Virus record (IMG/VR): IMGVR_UViG_3300022602_000462
Span: 1 to 22,529 of that record
Origin: a virus
Direction: 5' to 3' (one strand)
Length of the DNA: 22,529 nucleotides
Below are positions 1 to 7,224 of this stretch, piece after piece; within the stretch, counting starts at the first letter, position 1, and every line of letters begins with the position of its first letter. The position numbers and the translations under genes were made by a program. The notes under the pieces are model-generated. The model was not told where the DNA came from. It searched no databases and saw nothing but the letters and a program-made list of their open reading frames with translations.

Positions 1-309
1 ATATTTGATAGTTCTCACTAAATCACCTTCTTTACACCATGCGCCCTCAGGCCATGATTCAAGTGTGAACGGATCCTTGTACGCCAAAGGTCCAATTTGG
101 ATCACTTTAGCCACAGTTTCGTTAAACTTAATTGTTTGTCTCGTTTCGTCTACCAAAATAATCCCACCCTTGCTTGTTACCTTTTCTCGTCTTAACTGCA
201 CAAGTACTCGATCACCCGCAACTTCAATGCCTGGATCTATTACTGGAAAACACTCTAGTTCAGAACGTAAATCTGGTTCTGATTTTGTTACAATATCAAA
301 TGCTGCCAT
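1..309 (-). CDS. GroES-like co-chaperonin, C-terminus beyond left edge
   Basis: The reading frame is open from an ATG at 309 down to base 1, giving 103 residues without a stop. After about 27 residues comes AGDRVLVQLRREK followed by TSKGGIILVDE, which matches the Cpn10/GroES pattern of a beta strand with RVLV and then the mobile loop and GGIILP-like segment. Later residues (VAKVIQIGP) match the GroES strand usually written as V.AVGPG. Such proteins cap the host GroEL ring and help fold capsid proteins. A strong ribosome site (GGGAGG) lies 7 bases before the ATG. It is the last visible gene of the leftward morphogenesis block, 27 bp after its neighbour. The family call is fairly sure; the rest of the gene lies outside the window. 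Confidence 0.8.
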   Translation of the reverse strand, partial: MAAFDIVTKSEPDLRSELECFPVIDPGIEVAGDRVLVQLRREKVTSKGGIILVDETRQTIKFNETVAKVIQIGPLAYKDPFTLESWPEGAWCKEGDLVRTIKY

Positions 310-336
310 TCGGCAACCTCCCTTCAACTTTACAGT

Positions 337-531
337 TTAGTTATTGTTTTCTTCATCGTTTTCAGTCATGATGTCATCAAGGAAGTTTAATGTTGCTTGT
401 AATCCTTGATAATTACCTACTAAACGCTGATATGACTCAATGTTTATGGCATGACCTGCGGTTAACGATTCCGCAATTCTTGATTGCTCAGTCTTTACAC
501 GACCGATAAGTTCTGTTACTATATCTTTCAT
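337..531 (-). CDS. Small hypothetical phage protein (64 aa)
   Basis: This encodes 64 residues with a helical, amphipathic look and an acidic, Asn-rich tail (ENDEENNN). No family is recognised. It has a good ribosome site (AAGGGAG, 8 bases before ATG). It is the first gene after a promoter-like motif at 549-581 and lies directly before the GroES-like gene, so the two are probably co-transcribed. The conserved position between the portal-side genes and a chaperonin suggests a morphogenesis accessory role, but that is only inference. Confidence 0.75.
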   Translation of the reverse strand: MKDIVTELIGRVKTEQSRIAESLTAGHAINIESYQRLVGNYQGLQATLNFLDDIMTENDEENNN

Positions 532-548
532 TGCATATCTCCCTTGAA

Positions 549-581
549 ACTACTAATGCAACAATATATGGCAATCCGCCC
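549..581 (-). promoter_or_regulatory. Phage promoter-like motif, GGGCGGAT-N13-TGCATTAGTAG
   Basis: On the minus strand, GGGCGGAT (581-574) is followed after exactly 13 bases by TGCATTAGT (560-552). The same pair with the same spacing occurs at 3717-3748 and, as GGGCGAAA, at 21977-22008. It lies just after the stop codon of the 587-802 gene and about 20 bases before the next start codon. Confidence 0.7.
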
Positions 582-586
582 CTAAA

Positions 587-802
587 TTAATAGAAGTTTC
601 CGCCTTCTAATTCATTAAGATTTTTGCCTGGACCAATTTGTTTAGCATTTCTAAGCTTAGCTTGTGAAGCGCCAATCTTCCAGTTGTTGTCTCTATGAGA
701 ACCAGAATTACCTGATTCTACTTTTTGATCAGGTCCGCCAGCATAGCCAGGGGTGCCTGTCATTTTATAAGCTTTACGAAAGCCTAATTCTTTTTCTGCC
801 AT
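587..802 (-). CDS. Small hypothetical protein (71 aa), Gly/Asn/Lys-rich
   Basis: This encodes 71 residues, rich in Gly, Asn and Lys with no hydrophobic segment, and ends in GGNFY. No family is recognised. The low-complexity, basic character is common for small virion-associated or head proteins. It follows the portal gene by 8 bp with a TAGGA ribosome site, so it is probably translated from the portal mRNA. The next promoter-like motif begins right after its stop codon, suggesting it closes the portal transcription unit. Confidence 0.75.
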   Translation of the reverse strand: MAEKELGFRKAYKMTGTPGYAGGPDQKVESGNSGSHRDNNWKIGASQAKLRNAKQIGPGKNLNELEGGNFY

Positions 803-810
803 GATTATTC

Positions 811-3675
811 CTAAGTGGTTGGTTGTTGAGGTTCTTGTGGTGCTGCAGGTTGTTGAGCCTGTTGCATTTGTTGCTGTTGCATCGCAGCTTTATTGTCTAG
901 CTGCTGTTGTACCAAGTCGACAACGTGTTGTCTTCTTTGTTGATCCACCTGTGCGGCTTGTTGAGCAGCGGCTTGTGCCATTTGCGCTTGGTGCGTAAAT
1001 GCTTGCTGTTCAATTTCTAAGCCATGTTGGCGAATATCTTGTTGCGCTTCATGGGATGCCATGCGTGCTGTTTGTTCTTGTTCATGCTGCATTGCCATCT
1101 CATCAGCAGTTAACTGCGCATGTGCATTGATAGCAGCTACGCGTTCGCGTGATGAATTGTTAATGTCGGCCAATGCAATTTGTGTTGCATTCTTTTGTGA
1201 ATCCACTGTAGATTGTGTTTGATACTTAGCTTGAAGTTCTGCCATTTGTTGTTGTAACTTAGCCACTTCAATTTGGTATTTCTGTTTATCTTGACCCATT
1301 TCAAGTTGCATCTTAGCTTGAGCTTCAGATGCTTTACGTTGAGTCTCTGCCATTTGTGTTTTAAGAATGACTTGAGCTGTTGGATCTGCATTAGCTGCTT
1401 GTTGTTGCTGAGCTTGTTGCATTTGTTGTACTTTTTGAGCCAATGCACTAATTTGTTGTGTGTATTGTTGCATAGATTGTGAATCTTGATCTACTAATTC
1501 AGAAGCCACGGCTAAAGCTTGTTGTGCTTCTAAGTCCATTGGTTTTTCTTCATGGAGACCAAATACATCTTTACCACCTGCTGCTTGTGCAACATATGCA
1601 CGCATAGATTGTAAGTAGTGTAGTGTTAAGTGTTGCTTAATATGTTCTAGCGCCAATGGTGAGAATGATGGACCAATGACTGGGCTGCTACCGTAGTTTG
1701 GATTGTTTGCATATTCTAAGTGGATCTTAATGTGAGACATATGATCTTGGTCAGGGTATGCTGCTGCAGGACGACCCATAGTCATCGCTACGTTTTCCAA
1801 TGCAGGATTTGCTTCTGCTGCACCTTGTGGATTTGGTAATATTTCCTCAATCGCTGGGATCTTTAATTGTTTAAGAATGCGATAATATGCTTCTCTTAAA
1901 TTAAACATGCCAGGTGGTGCTGATGTAGCCATTTGTAAAATAGCTTGGTTTTGTGCTAGGCGTTGTGTTTCTGAGAATATGTTTGGATCTGAAACAGGAC
2001 GCACATCATTGTTGTATGAAAAGTCACGTACTTCAATCTCTTCACCACATTGGTTGTCCATCTCATTGAGATACCAATGATTAAGTCTTGAGATGATTGC
2101 TAATGACTTAGCTTGTGATCTATGTAATCTTGCATGGATGCTTGAGAATACTTTAGCACCTTGTTCAATTAACGCTTGTGTTGTTCCAACCGGTGTGTTT
2201 GAATTTACATCGCCAATTTTTTCTTCTGCTGTGGTTACAACACCTTTAGCTGCATTAGTTAACCAGCCTAATAAATTAAATAAGGTTGGTGATGGTGGAT
2301 TGAATGGCATAGGCATTGCAATCTTACGAACATCATCAACACCTGGCGCACCTTCAATCTCTATGACTTGCGTTGGCTCAATGCGATCACTTTGTCCGCC
2401 AATTCTTCCGCCTTTAAGCTTAAGCATAGTCTGACTGTTGTTAATATGCGCTGCGTCCAACAGAGCACGTAAAGAACCAGTAAGAGCGGCACTAAGACCA
2501 CCAATAAGGTGAGGTAGGCCAATAGCGTAAGCACCACGCCATGGAATGAATTTGAACTCCACGTACCAGTCCAATTTTTCAAGTTTTTCATCATTAGATT
2601 CCCAGTTACGATATAGACCTAATACTTTACTGCTTGATTCATCGACCATCAAAATGTAAGGAGCACGTTTGCCTTCAGTGAGTGGATCATCTTCCAATCT
2701 CATGAAGCAAGTAATTTCGTACACTCTACGTAAGCCGTCGATATTCTTAGAAGGCATATCCTTGCCTTCAATCTTATCGTTAGCTTTCTCTGATCGTGTT
2801 TGTTCTGTAAGTGGAGTGTCTGATGTTGTGTAGTAAGCTTCTGTATCGCGATAGATACCTTGCTCTATTCTTTGGCGATATACATCTTCTGTAATATCTT
2901 GAACTTCTGTAACACGTTGTGCTGTGTAAAAATTGGTTGAAGAGTACGGTAGATAAATATTATCAATCGGTACCCATTCGCAAGTTGGGCGTTTTTGTTC
3001 TGAATCATAACGCCATTTAAGGAACTGTGATCCACCAAGTGGAAGTTGTGTGAGAAGTTGTTCCATCTCATCACGGTACTCTTGTACTTGTTCAGTAAGT
3101 TGCCAGTTAAGGAAAGATACTTTGCGGTTAGCGGTATCTTCTTTAATTGTATCTGCGTCACCCTTGATATTAGATTTTACAATACCATCGGGTGGTAATA
3201 GTTCTTTAGCAGATGAAGCAGCGAAGTCAACACATGACTCTGCCATAACAGGGTGGACGACTTTAGACGCGCCGTCAAAAGTGGCCCCGCCAGGCGCGTC
3301 CTTGCCTAAGCCTGTTCTACGTAAACCTTCTTCATATTGTTTATCACGTTCTTTTCTTGATTCTTGATCAACCTCGATGTAGTCAAGATATTCCATGGCA
3401 ATACTATTGAGCTCATCTTCGTCAAATATTTCTGCTAAGTTTTCATAAAACTCTGGATCTTCTTGTGGGCTTTTTTTATCTTGAAGATTAACAATCACTG
3501 AACCATCGTCTAGTTCAATAACTTCGTTTTCTGCTTCGTTTTCATCTAAGCCTAATGCATCAGCAAGAGCTTCTGTTTCATGTTCTTCTTTTAATGAGTC
3601 TTTCACTTGATCTTCATGATCATCAAGTGCTGGAAGATTGCCGCCTAGTTGAATTGGAATTGTGGGTTGTGCCAT
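811..3675 (-). CDS. Portal protein, P22 type, with long Gln-rich tail
   Basis: This 954-residue protein is the head-to-tail connector through which DNA is packaged. Residues 1-110 are very acidic (runs such as ELDDGSVIVNL and DEDELNS). The portal core follows, with GGATFDGASKVVHPVMAES, EWVPIDNIYLPYSST and the stretch LPHLIGGLSAALTGSLRALLD, all typical of P22-gp1-like portals. From about residue 700 the chain turns into long Gln/Ala/Met-rich helices reaching nearly to the C-terminus, probably the coiled barrel inside the capsid. P22 gp1 is 725 residues, so both ends are extended. It lies 73 bp after the terminase gene and has its own promoter-like motif at 3717-3748; no clear ribosome site precedes the ATG. 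Confidence 0.9.
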   Translation of the reverse strand: MAQPTIPIQLGGNLPALDDHEDQVKDSLKEEHETEALADALGLDENEAENEVIELDDGSVIVNLQDKKSPQEDPEFYENLAEIFDEDELNSIAMEYLDYIEVDQESRKERDKQYEEGLRRTGLGKDAPGGATFDGASKVVHPVMAESCVDFAASSAKELLPPDGIVKSNIKGDADTIKEDTANRKVSFLNWQLTEQVQEYRDEMEQLLTQLPLGGSQFLKWRYDSEQKRPTCEWVPIDNIYLPYSSTNFYTAQRVTEVQDITEDVYRQRIEQGIYRDTEAYYTTSDTPLTEQTRSEKANDKIEGKDMPSKNIDGLRRVYEITCFMRLEDDPLTEGKRAPYILMVDESSSKVLGLYRNWESNDEKLEKLDWYVEFKFIPWRGAYAIGLPHLIGGLSAALTGSLRALLDAAHINNSQTMLKLKGGRIGGQSDRIEPTQVIEIEGAPGVDDVRKIAMPMPFNPPSPTLFNLLGWLTNAAKGVVTTAEEKIGDVNSNTPVGTTQALIEQGAKVFSSIHARLHRSQAKSLAIISRLNHWYLNEMDNQCGEEIEVRDFSYNNDVRPVSDPNIFSETQRLAQNQAILQMATSAPPGMFNLREAYYRILKQLKIPAIEEILPNPQGAAEANPALENVAMTMGRPAAAYPDQDHMSHIKIHLEYANNPNYGSSPVIGPSFSPLALEHIKQHLTLHYLQSMRAYVAQAAGGKDVFGLHEEKPMDLEAQQALAVASELVDQDSQSMQQYTQQISALAQKVQQMQQAQQQQAANADPTAQVILKTQMAETQRKASEAQAKMQLEMGQDKQKYQIEVAKLQQQMAELQAKYQTQSTVDSQKNATQIALADINNSSRERVAAINAHAQLTADEMAMQHEQEQTARMASHEAQQDIRQHGLEIEQQAFTHQAQMAQAAAQQAAQVDQQRRQHVVDLVQQQLDNKAAMQQQQMQQAQQPAAPQEPQQPTT

Positions 3676-3716
3676 ATGATATATCTACGTGATTAATTGA
3701 TAGGTAACACCTAAGC

Positions 3717-3748
3717 ATACTAATGCATAGGATTTTAAATATCCGCCC
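3717..3748 (-). promoter_or_regulatory. Phage promoter-like motif before portal gene
   Basis: On the minus strand GGGCGGAT (3748-3741) begins at the base after the terminase stop codon. It is followed after 13 bases by TGCATTAGTAT (3727-3717). If TAGTAT acts as the -10 element, the start site would be about 30 bases before the portal ATG. It is identical in both elements and in spacing to the motif at 549-581. Confidence 0.75.
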
Positions 3749-5188
3749 TTATTGCGCATACGGATTAACAAACTTTTTATTGTGGTCATCTGCGTACGAA
3801 TAGTCCCTTGGTGGCAGGTAGTCTAATTGAATCCAGCCTGAGTCACGAAGGACTCGTAGCGCTTGTGATAATGAATCCACATAGTCATCATGTCCGCCTG
3901 CTTCTGGGAATGAACACACTTGACGCAAGAAACGTTTTGCCCAGTCTGCAAACTCACCAGGACGTTGTGGATCTTCTGGTATCCAGATCTTGCCTTTTGC
4001 AACTAGTGGTGCTACAATGTTCAAGCGTTGAACTTTATCAGCGCGGCCTGGATTGTATCCACGAACTTCGATACCAGATCCTTGGAGCTCTTGAATGAGG
4101 GAGATACCTGCTGACTTATCTTCCATCAATACGAGATCGGCTTTCCTTCCTTTCCCGAAATCGTTATCAGCTCCATAGACAACTTCTTTGAAGTCATCGA
4201 TGACTTTACGTCGGAGTTCTGGATAAGCTAGGTGTCCGTCCCAAGCATCAAGTAATATCACTGCGGTGCCTGCATCTTCTTGTTCAAAGATTCCCCAGAT
4301 GGTACATGCTGTCGGATCGTTCATTGTCTTTTCAGATGTGGCTGGATCGTATGATGCAATCACATATTCTAAGTTAGGCGTGGGTTTGTTAGCAGGCCAC
4401 ATACGGAATTGTTTACGCTTGATGATACCTGCTTGCTCAGGATCTAAGATTTCACCATAAATTTCTTGGCGACCAATGTCAGTGCCATCGTAAGTCTCTA
4501 ACTGTTTGAAGAACGTTTGAGATAGATTCTCTTTGTTGTCGTACGATGATGCGTTGACCACATAAACATCGCCACCCACTTTACCTTCGTTAAGATCAAC
4601 GATAAGCTCTTTAGGTTTTGGCGTTGTGGTAATAATCTGTTGTACACGAGGAATGCGTGGATCTTTAAGACGCAATGTAAACTGAACGCCATCGTATGCA
4701 TCGTCTAAGTATTCAAACGCACATAACTCGTCGAACCAAGCGCCATGGAATTGTTTACCTCGATAACGTTCTGGTTCGGATGCTGGGATACCTTGGATCA
4801 AAGATCCATTGGTCAAAGTAATCTCAAAGAGTGATTTGTTATAATCTTTGATGAGTGATGGCGGTATGATGTTAAGAAGACCTGAGTCCCCTTCGAAACA
4901 TGTTGCGCGAATATCATTAGACGTTGGTGCTGTGACTAACCAACGTGTGTTGTTAAACTTCCATGCACGAATACCAATCCAGTGTGATGCCGTGTGAGTT
5001 TTACCTGATCCTCGACCTGCCAACATAAGGAACGTATCATACTCGCCATCGTCTGGTTCACGTTGGTGAGGTAGCGCTTGCATTTGCCAACGAACTTGCC
5101 ATAGGGCAGCTTCTAGTTGTTGCTTTGGCCAGTGGCGGTTCTTTTCCGCAAACTGTTTTAATATGGCTTCTTGTTTTGGGTTTAGCAT
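3749..5188 (-). CDS. Terminase large subunit (packaging ATPase/nuclease)
   Basis: This 479-residue protein cuts and pumps phage DNA into the prohead. The ATPase half has Walker A GRGSGKT (residues 58-64), Walker B WFDE (151-154) and the coupling motif TTTP (187-190). The RNase H-like nuclease half has its acidic residues in ASYDP (D281), LMEDKS (E356) and GGHDDYVD (D434/D435). Length and order fit a complete enzyme. Its ATG lies inside the last codons of the upstream Hint gene (shared ATGCTAA), so the two are translationally coupled. Transcription is leftward towards the portal. Confidence 0.95.
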   Translation of the reverse strand: MLNPKQEAILKQFAEKNRHWPKQQLEAALWQVRWQMQALPHQREPDDGEYDTFLMLAGRGSGKTHTASHWIGIRAWKFNNTRWLVTAPTSNDIRATCFEGDSGLLNIIPPSLIKDYNKSLFEITLTNGSLIQGIPASEPERYRGKQFHGAWFDELCAFEYLDDAYDGVQFTLRLKDPRIPRVQQIITTTPKPKELIVDLNEGKVGGDVYVVNASSYDNKENLSQTFFKQLETYDGTDIGRQEIYGEILDPEQAGIIKRKQFRMWPANKPTPNLEYVIASYDPATSEKTMNDPTACTIWGIFEQEDAGTAVILLDAWDGHLAYPELRRKVIDDFKEVVYGADNDFGKGRKADLVLMEDKSAGISLIQELQGSGIEVRGYNPGRADKVQRLNIVAPLVAKGKIWIPEDPQRPGEFADWAKRFLRQVCSFPEAGGHDDYVDSLSQALRVLRDSGWIQLDYLPPRDYSYADDHNKKFVNPYAQ

Positions 5189-6177
5189 GCCTGTATAAAT
5201 CCTTCGCCGACTAAGATTGAGTTATCTTCATCGTGCGTTTCAATATGAACACACATCTGAGATTGAATAGGTTGGATGTCTTTGATGTAGCGTCTACCAT
5301 AATGAACTTTGACCGGTGGCGAGATCTGATGTTCCATAATGCGTGACTTAGTTCTGAAGAAGATTGTGTAGTCCTTCTTAAAGTCATCTGACGTGACGCT
5401 TGATTTATTTCCAAGAGATTCTACCAGTCCTTGAATTTGTTTAACGGTCCCGTAATGCTTGGACGAAAATCTAAACAAATCACGTGCGGGTGAATATTGT
5501 CTTGATTTAGAATGCATGATGCCTGATAGCAGATTAAGTCTCTCTTCAACCGAGCCTAATAAATAACTGTCAGGTATTTCTCTTGGGATGTTGGGGGCCA
5601 GTTGTGATTCTATGGTAGGCGATACTGTAAAGTAACGCTCACCATTGTCTCCATGTTTACCCTCGGTGATCTTGTATCCGGCGTTCTTAAATTGGTCGTG
5701 GATATATTTTGCTAGTCTAGGTGGTGGCAGTAATTTGTTTTTATTATTTCGATTAAAGAACCAGAACCCAAAGATAAAAGATGGGACGGATAAATACTGG
5801 TGGGGTAATTCTATGGGCTGAGTTGTGGGGATAGAATAGGCCGATCTATTTCTCTTATCCTTGAGTGATAAATTTTTAAGATGGTCTATTTTAGTAAATC
5901 GTAACGGACGTCTGAATCTTTTTTGGATGCCCTTGTACTCATCCAAGCGCTTACGATATTTTCTATCTTCTATTAGGAAGCCTAAATGTTTGTCACCTGC
6001 TATGGTGAGGTAGTCGTCAAACATAATCTCGTAGCAATCTTCTGAGAAGTATTGCTGGACCAATTTGATTTGGGTCAACTTACCATCCTTATTGAAAACA
6101 TAGTCGCCTTCTTTTAATTTGGAGGCTGGTTTCCAATAGTCGTAGGTTAACACTTTTTGAGTTGCTAGTATTGCCAT
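5182..6177 (-). CDS. Free-standing intein-like Hint protein with degenerate LAGLIDADG domain
   Basis: This 331-residue protein looks like an intein without exteins. Residues 7-31 match intein block A (TQKVLTYDYWKP, LKEGDYVF, KDG). Residues 49-68 match block B, with T58 and the GDKH stretch (61-64). The C-terminal 24 residues (from CVHIETHDEDNS to ILVGEGFIQAC) match blocks F and G. The middle resembles a LAGLIDADG endonuclease (LLSGIMHSK, FRFSSKHYGTV, LVESLGNKSSV), but the catalytic Asp positions are not Asp. The chain starts MAILATQ, so the nucleophile at intein position 1 is absent, and the usual terminal His-Asn is Gln-Ala before a final Cys. Splicing is therefore doubtful; a degenerate or repurposed Hint is likely. 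Its final codons overlap the terminase start. Confidence 0.75.
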   Translation of the reverse strand: MAILATQKVLTYDYWKPASKLKEGDYVFNKDGKLTQIKLVQQYFSEDCYEIMFDDYLTIAGDKHLGFLIEDRKYRKRLDEYKGIQKRFRRPLRFTKIDHLKNLSLKDKRNRSAYSIPTTQPIELPHQYLSVPSFIFGFWFFNRNNKNKLLPPPRLAKYIHDQFKNAGYKITEGKHGDNGERYFTVSPTIESQLAPNIPREIPDSYLLGSVEERLNLLSGIMHSKSRQYSPARDLFRFSSKHYGTVKQIQGLVESLGNKSSVTSDDFKKDYTIFFRTKSRIMEHQISPPVKVHYGRRYIKDIQPIQSQMCVHIETHDEDNSILVGEGFIQAC

Positions 6178-6201
6178 CTAAACTTAATCCTAAGTTTGTA
6201 T

Positions 6202-6232
6202 AAAAAAGAAAGGGACGTTTTAAGCCCCTTTC
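6202..6232 (-). terminator. Rho-independent terminator after pqqA
   Basis: Read on the minus strand, GAAAGGG(G) (6232-6225) pairs with CCCTTTC (6214-6208) around a 10-base loop and is followed directly by a run of six T. It sits 24 bases after the pqqA stop codon and before the Hint gene, so it can end a short pqqA transcript or limit read-through into the packaging genes. Confidence 0.85.
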
Positions 6233-6255
6233 CAAAAATACCACAGAAGCAGTAT

Positions 6256-6330
6256 TTATTTGTTCATCACGTACATAGTTACTTCAAAGCCAAAACGCAT
6301 TTCAGTAGCTGCTGGTTTAGTCCAAGCCAT
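6256..6330 (-). CDS. pqqA: PqqA, precursor peptide of pyrroloquinoline quinone
   Basis: This 24-residue peptide begins with MAWTKPAATEM and continues RFGFEVTMYVMNK. It carries the PqqA hallmark: Glu16 and Tyr20 in E-V-T-M-Y, the two residues that PqqE cross-links and that become the PQQ skeleton. The flanking WTKPA, the R.GFEVTMY core and the 22-24 residue length also fit beta- and gamma-proteobacterial PqqA. A perfect ribosome site (AGGAG, 6 bases before ATG), two promoter-like motifs upstream (6376-6386, 6431-6461) and a terminator downstream show an intact expressed unit. PqqB, C, D and E are absent here, so the peptide would have to be processed by host enzymes. PQQ serves periplasmic methanol and other quinoprotein dehydrogenases. 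Identification is by motif alone but the match is hard to explain otherwise. Confidence 0.9.
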   Translation of the reverse strand: MAWTKPAATEMRFGFEVTMYVMNK

Positions 6331-6352
6331 GTTGTTCTCCTTTTTAGATCAA

Positions 6353-6373
6353 ATGTACTCGATATAAGTACAT
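6353..6373. promoter_or_regulatory. Perfect inverted repeat in the pqqA leader
   Basis: ATGTACT and AGTACAT form a perfect 7-bp inverted repeat separated by 7 bases. It lies between the nearer promoter-like motif and the pqqA ribosome site. It could be an operator or a leader hairpin; the sequence alone does not say which. Confidence 0.45.
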
Positions 6374-6375
6374 CT

Positions 6376-6386
6376 TCACTAATGCA
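6376..6386 (-). promoter_or_regulatory. TGCATTAGT motif, nearer copy before pqqA
   Basis: The minus strand reads TGCATTAGTGA from 6386 to 6376. The 9-base core matches the phage promoter family, but the last bases differ from TAT and no GGGCGRAW element lies upstream, so it may be a weaker or decayed copy. Confidence 0.45.
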
Positions 6387-6430
6387 GCAATCAGAATTGT
6401 TTGGCTGAGTAAAACCATGAATCTTCCATA

Positions 6431-6461
6431 ATACTAATGCAAACTTTGAGGCTTTTTGCCC
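6431..6461 (-). promoter_or_regulatory. Phage promoter-like motif, distal copy before pqqA
   Basis: The minus strand reads TGCATTAGTAT from 6441 to 6431, with GGGCAAAA at 6461-6454, 12 bases upstream. It has the full 11-base core and a partial upstream element. It is the most likely promoter of the leftward pqqA unit. Confidence 0.6.
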
Positions 6462-6502
6462 GGAATTGTTTTTATATATCACTTTTTCCAATTTAATTGT
6501 TT

Positions 6503-6784
6503 GTAAGTCATTGATTTCATTCAGTTTGTCAGGGTACAAAATTTGTAAGTCATTGATTATAAAGGATTGTTACAATTTAGAAACAATTTTGTGTCAGGGT
6601 ACGACCTCTGTAACCCATTGATTTTAAACACATTGTCACAGTAGTACCAGTAGTTTACACTTTTTTTCTTTTTTTTTAAAAAAATAAAATAAAAAGATAG
6701 AGACAAAAGTGAAATAAAGGGGTACTACTAGTACTACTATGACAATCTGTTTAGAATCAATAACTTACAAAGGTCATTTTTGCC
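6503..6784. repeat. Left copy of a 282-bp inverted repeat
   Basis: This stretch matches the reverse complement of 13027-13310 almost end to end. A block of about 46 bases is identical (6561-6606 against the reverse of 13205-13250), and the rest differs by scattered substitutions and one- or two-base gaps. It contains two TGTCAGGGTAC sites (6527-6537, 6592-6602), several GTAAGT-CATTGATT units and GTAGTAC/GTACTAC units. Its second half is itself a near palindrome around an A/T-rich centre (about 6660-6720): the arm at 6610-6653 returns inverted at 6724-6770. No gene is supported inside it. Confidence 0.9.
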
Positions 6785-7025
6785 AGAATTTTTAAAAAAA
6801 ATTTTAGAAGTCGACTTTTTGTAAAAAAGTACGCAACCCATAAAAACTTGAGGTCTTAGGGGCCCGGCCGCCACCCTCTTGTCAAGGGACCCAAAAGGGG
6901 TGATAGGGTTGACAGAAAGCCCCCCACGTAGTAAGCATGCTTAAGAGATTCCTATGCCGGCAACGCGCCCGCTCAGTCGCGCCCGCAATCAAATGTCCTG
7001 GCATATCACAGGACACCACATCACC

Positions 7026-7066
7026 AGGCGTCCACATACCCCTACTGCCAGTGTGGGTATTTGCCT
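7026..7066. repeat. Hairpin repeat, copy 1
   Basis: ATACCC (7036-7041) pairs with GGGTAT (7055-7060), and an outer AGGC/GCCT pair encloses it. The loop holds CTACTGCCAGTGT, shared with copy 2. Confidence 0.65.
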
Positions 7067-7081
7067 AACATACTTTGATGC

Positions 7082-7135
7082 GCCGGTCAAGTAGCTAATA
7101 CCCCTACTGCCAGTGTGGTTATTAGGAGGGCTGGC
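7082..7135. repeat. Hairpin repeat, copy 2
   Basis: CTAATACC (7095-7102) pairs with GGTTATTAG (7117-7125) with one bulge. An outer stem GCCGGTC (7082-7088) with GGCTGGC (7129-7135) adds seven pairs, two of them G-T. The loop is nearly identical to copy 1 and the right arm to copy 3. Confidence 0.65.
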
Positions 7136-7197
7136 ATGATTCTTGCTAGGCCTTCGGCCACACAACCACATTAGGTCGCCGCCGTCAAGCCGTTTCG

Positions 7198-7224
7198 AAT
7201 ACCCATGATAGCAGTGTGGTTATT
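7198..7224. repeat. Hairpin repeat, copy 3
   Basis: AATACC (7198-7203) pairs with GGTTATT (7218-7224). The loop (CATGATAGCAGTGT) differs from the other copies, but AGTGTGGTTATTAGG is shared with copy 2. An outer CGCC/GGCG pairing is possible. Confidence 0.55.

Noticed and set aside
5182-5210. Programmed frameshift joining the Hint protein to the terminase
   Set aside because: The frames overlap suitably, but no slippery heptamer or following stem is seen; simple translational coupling explains the overlap.
6279-6539. Open frame of 86 codons on the minus strand overlapping pqqA
   Set aside because: It starts inside the inverted repeat, runs across both promoter-like motifs and the leader palindrome and overlaps pqqA in another frame without a ribosome site.
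6989-7171. Open frame of 60 codons on the minus strand
   Set aside because: It covers two of the hairpin repeats and has no ribosome site or family features; the repeats explain the sequence better.
7036-7224. CRISPR array suggested by three spaced hairpin repeats
   Set aside because: Repeat spacing is uneven (about 60 and 100 bases), the repeats diverge and no cas gene is present.
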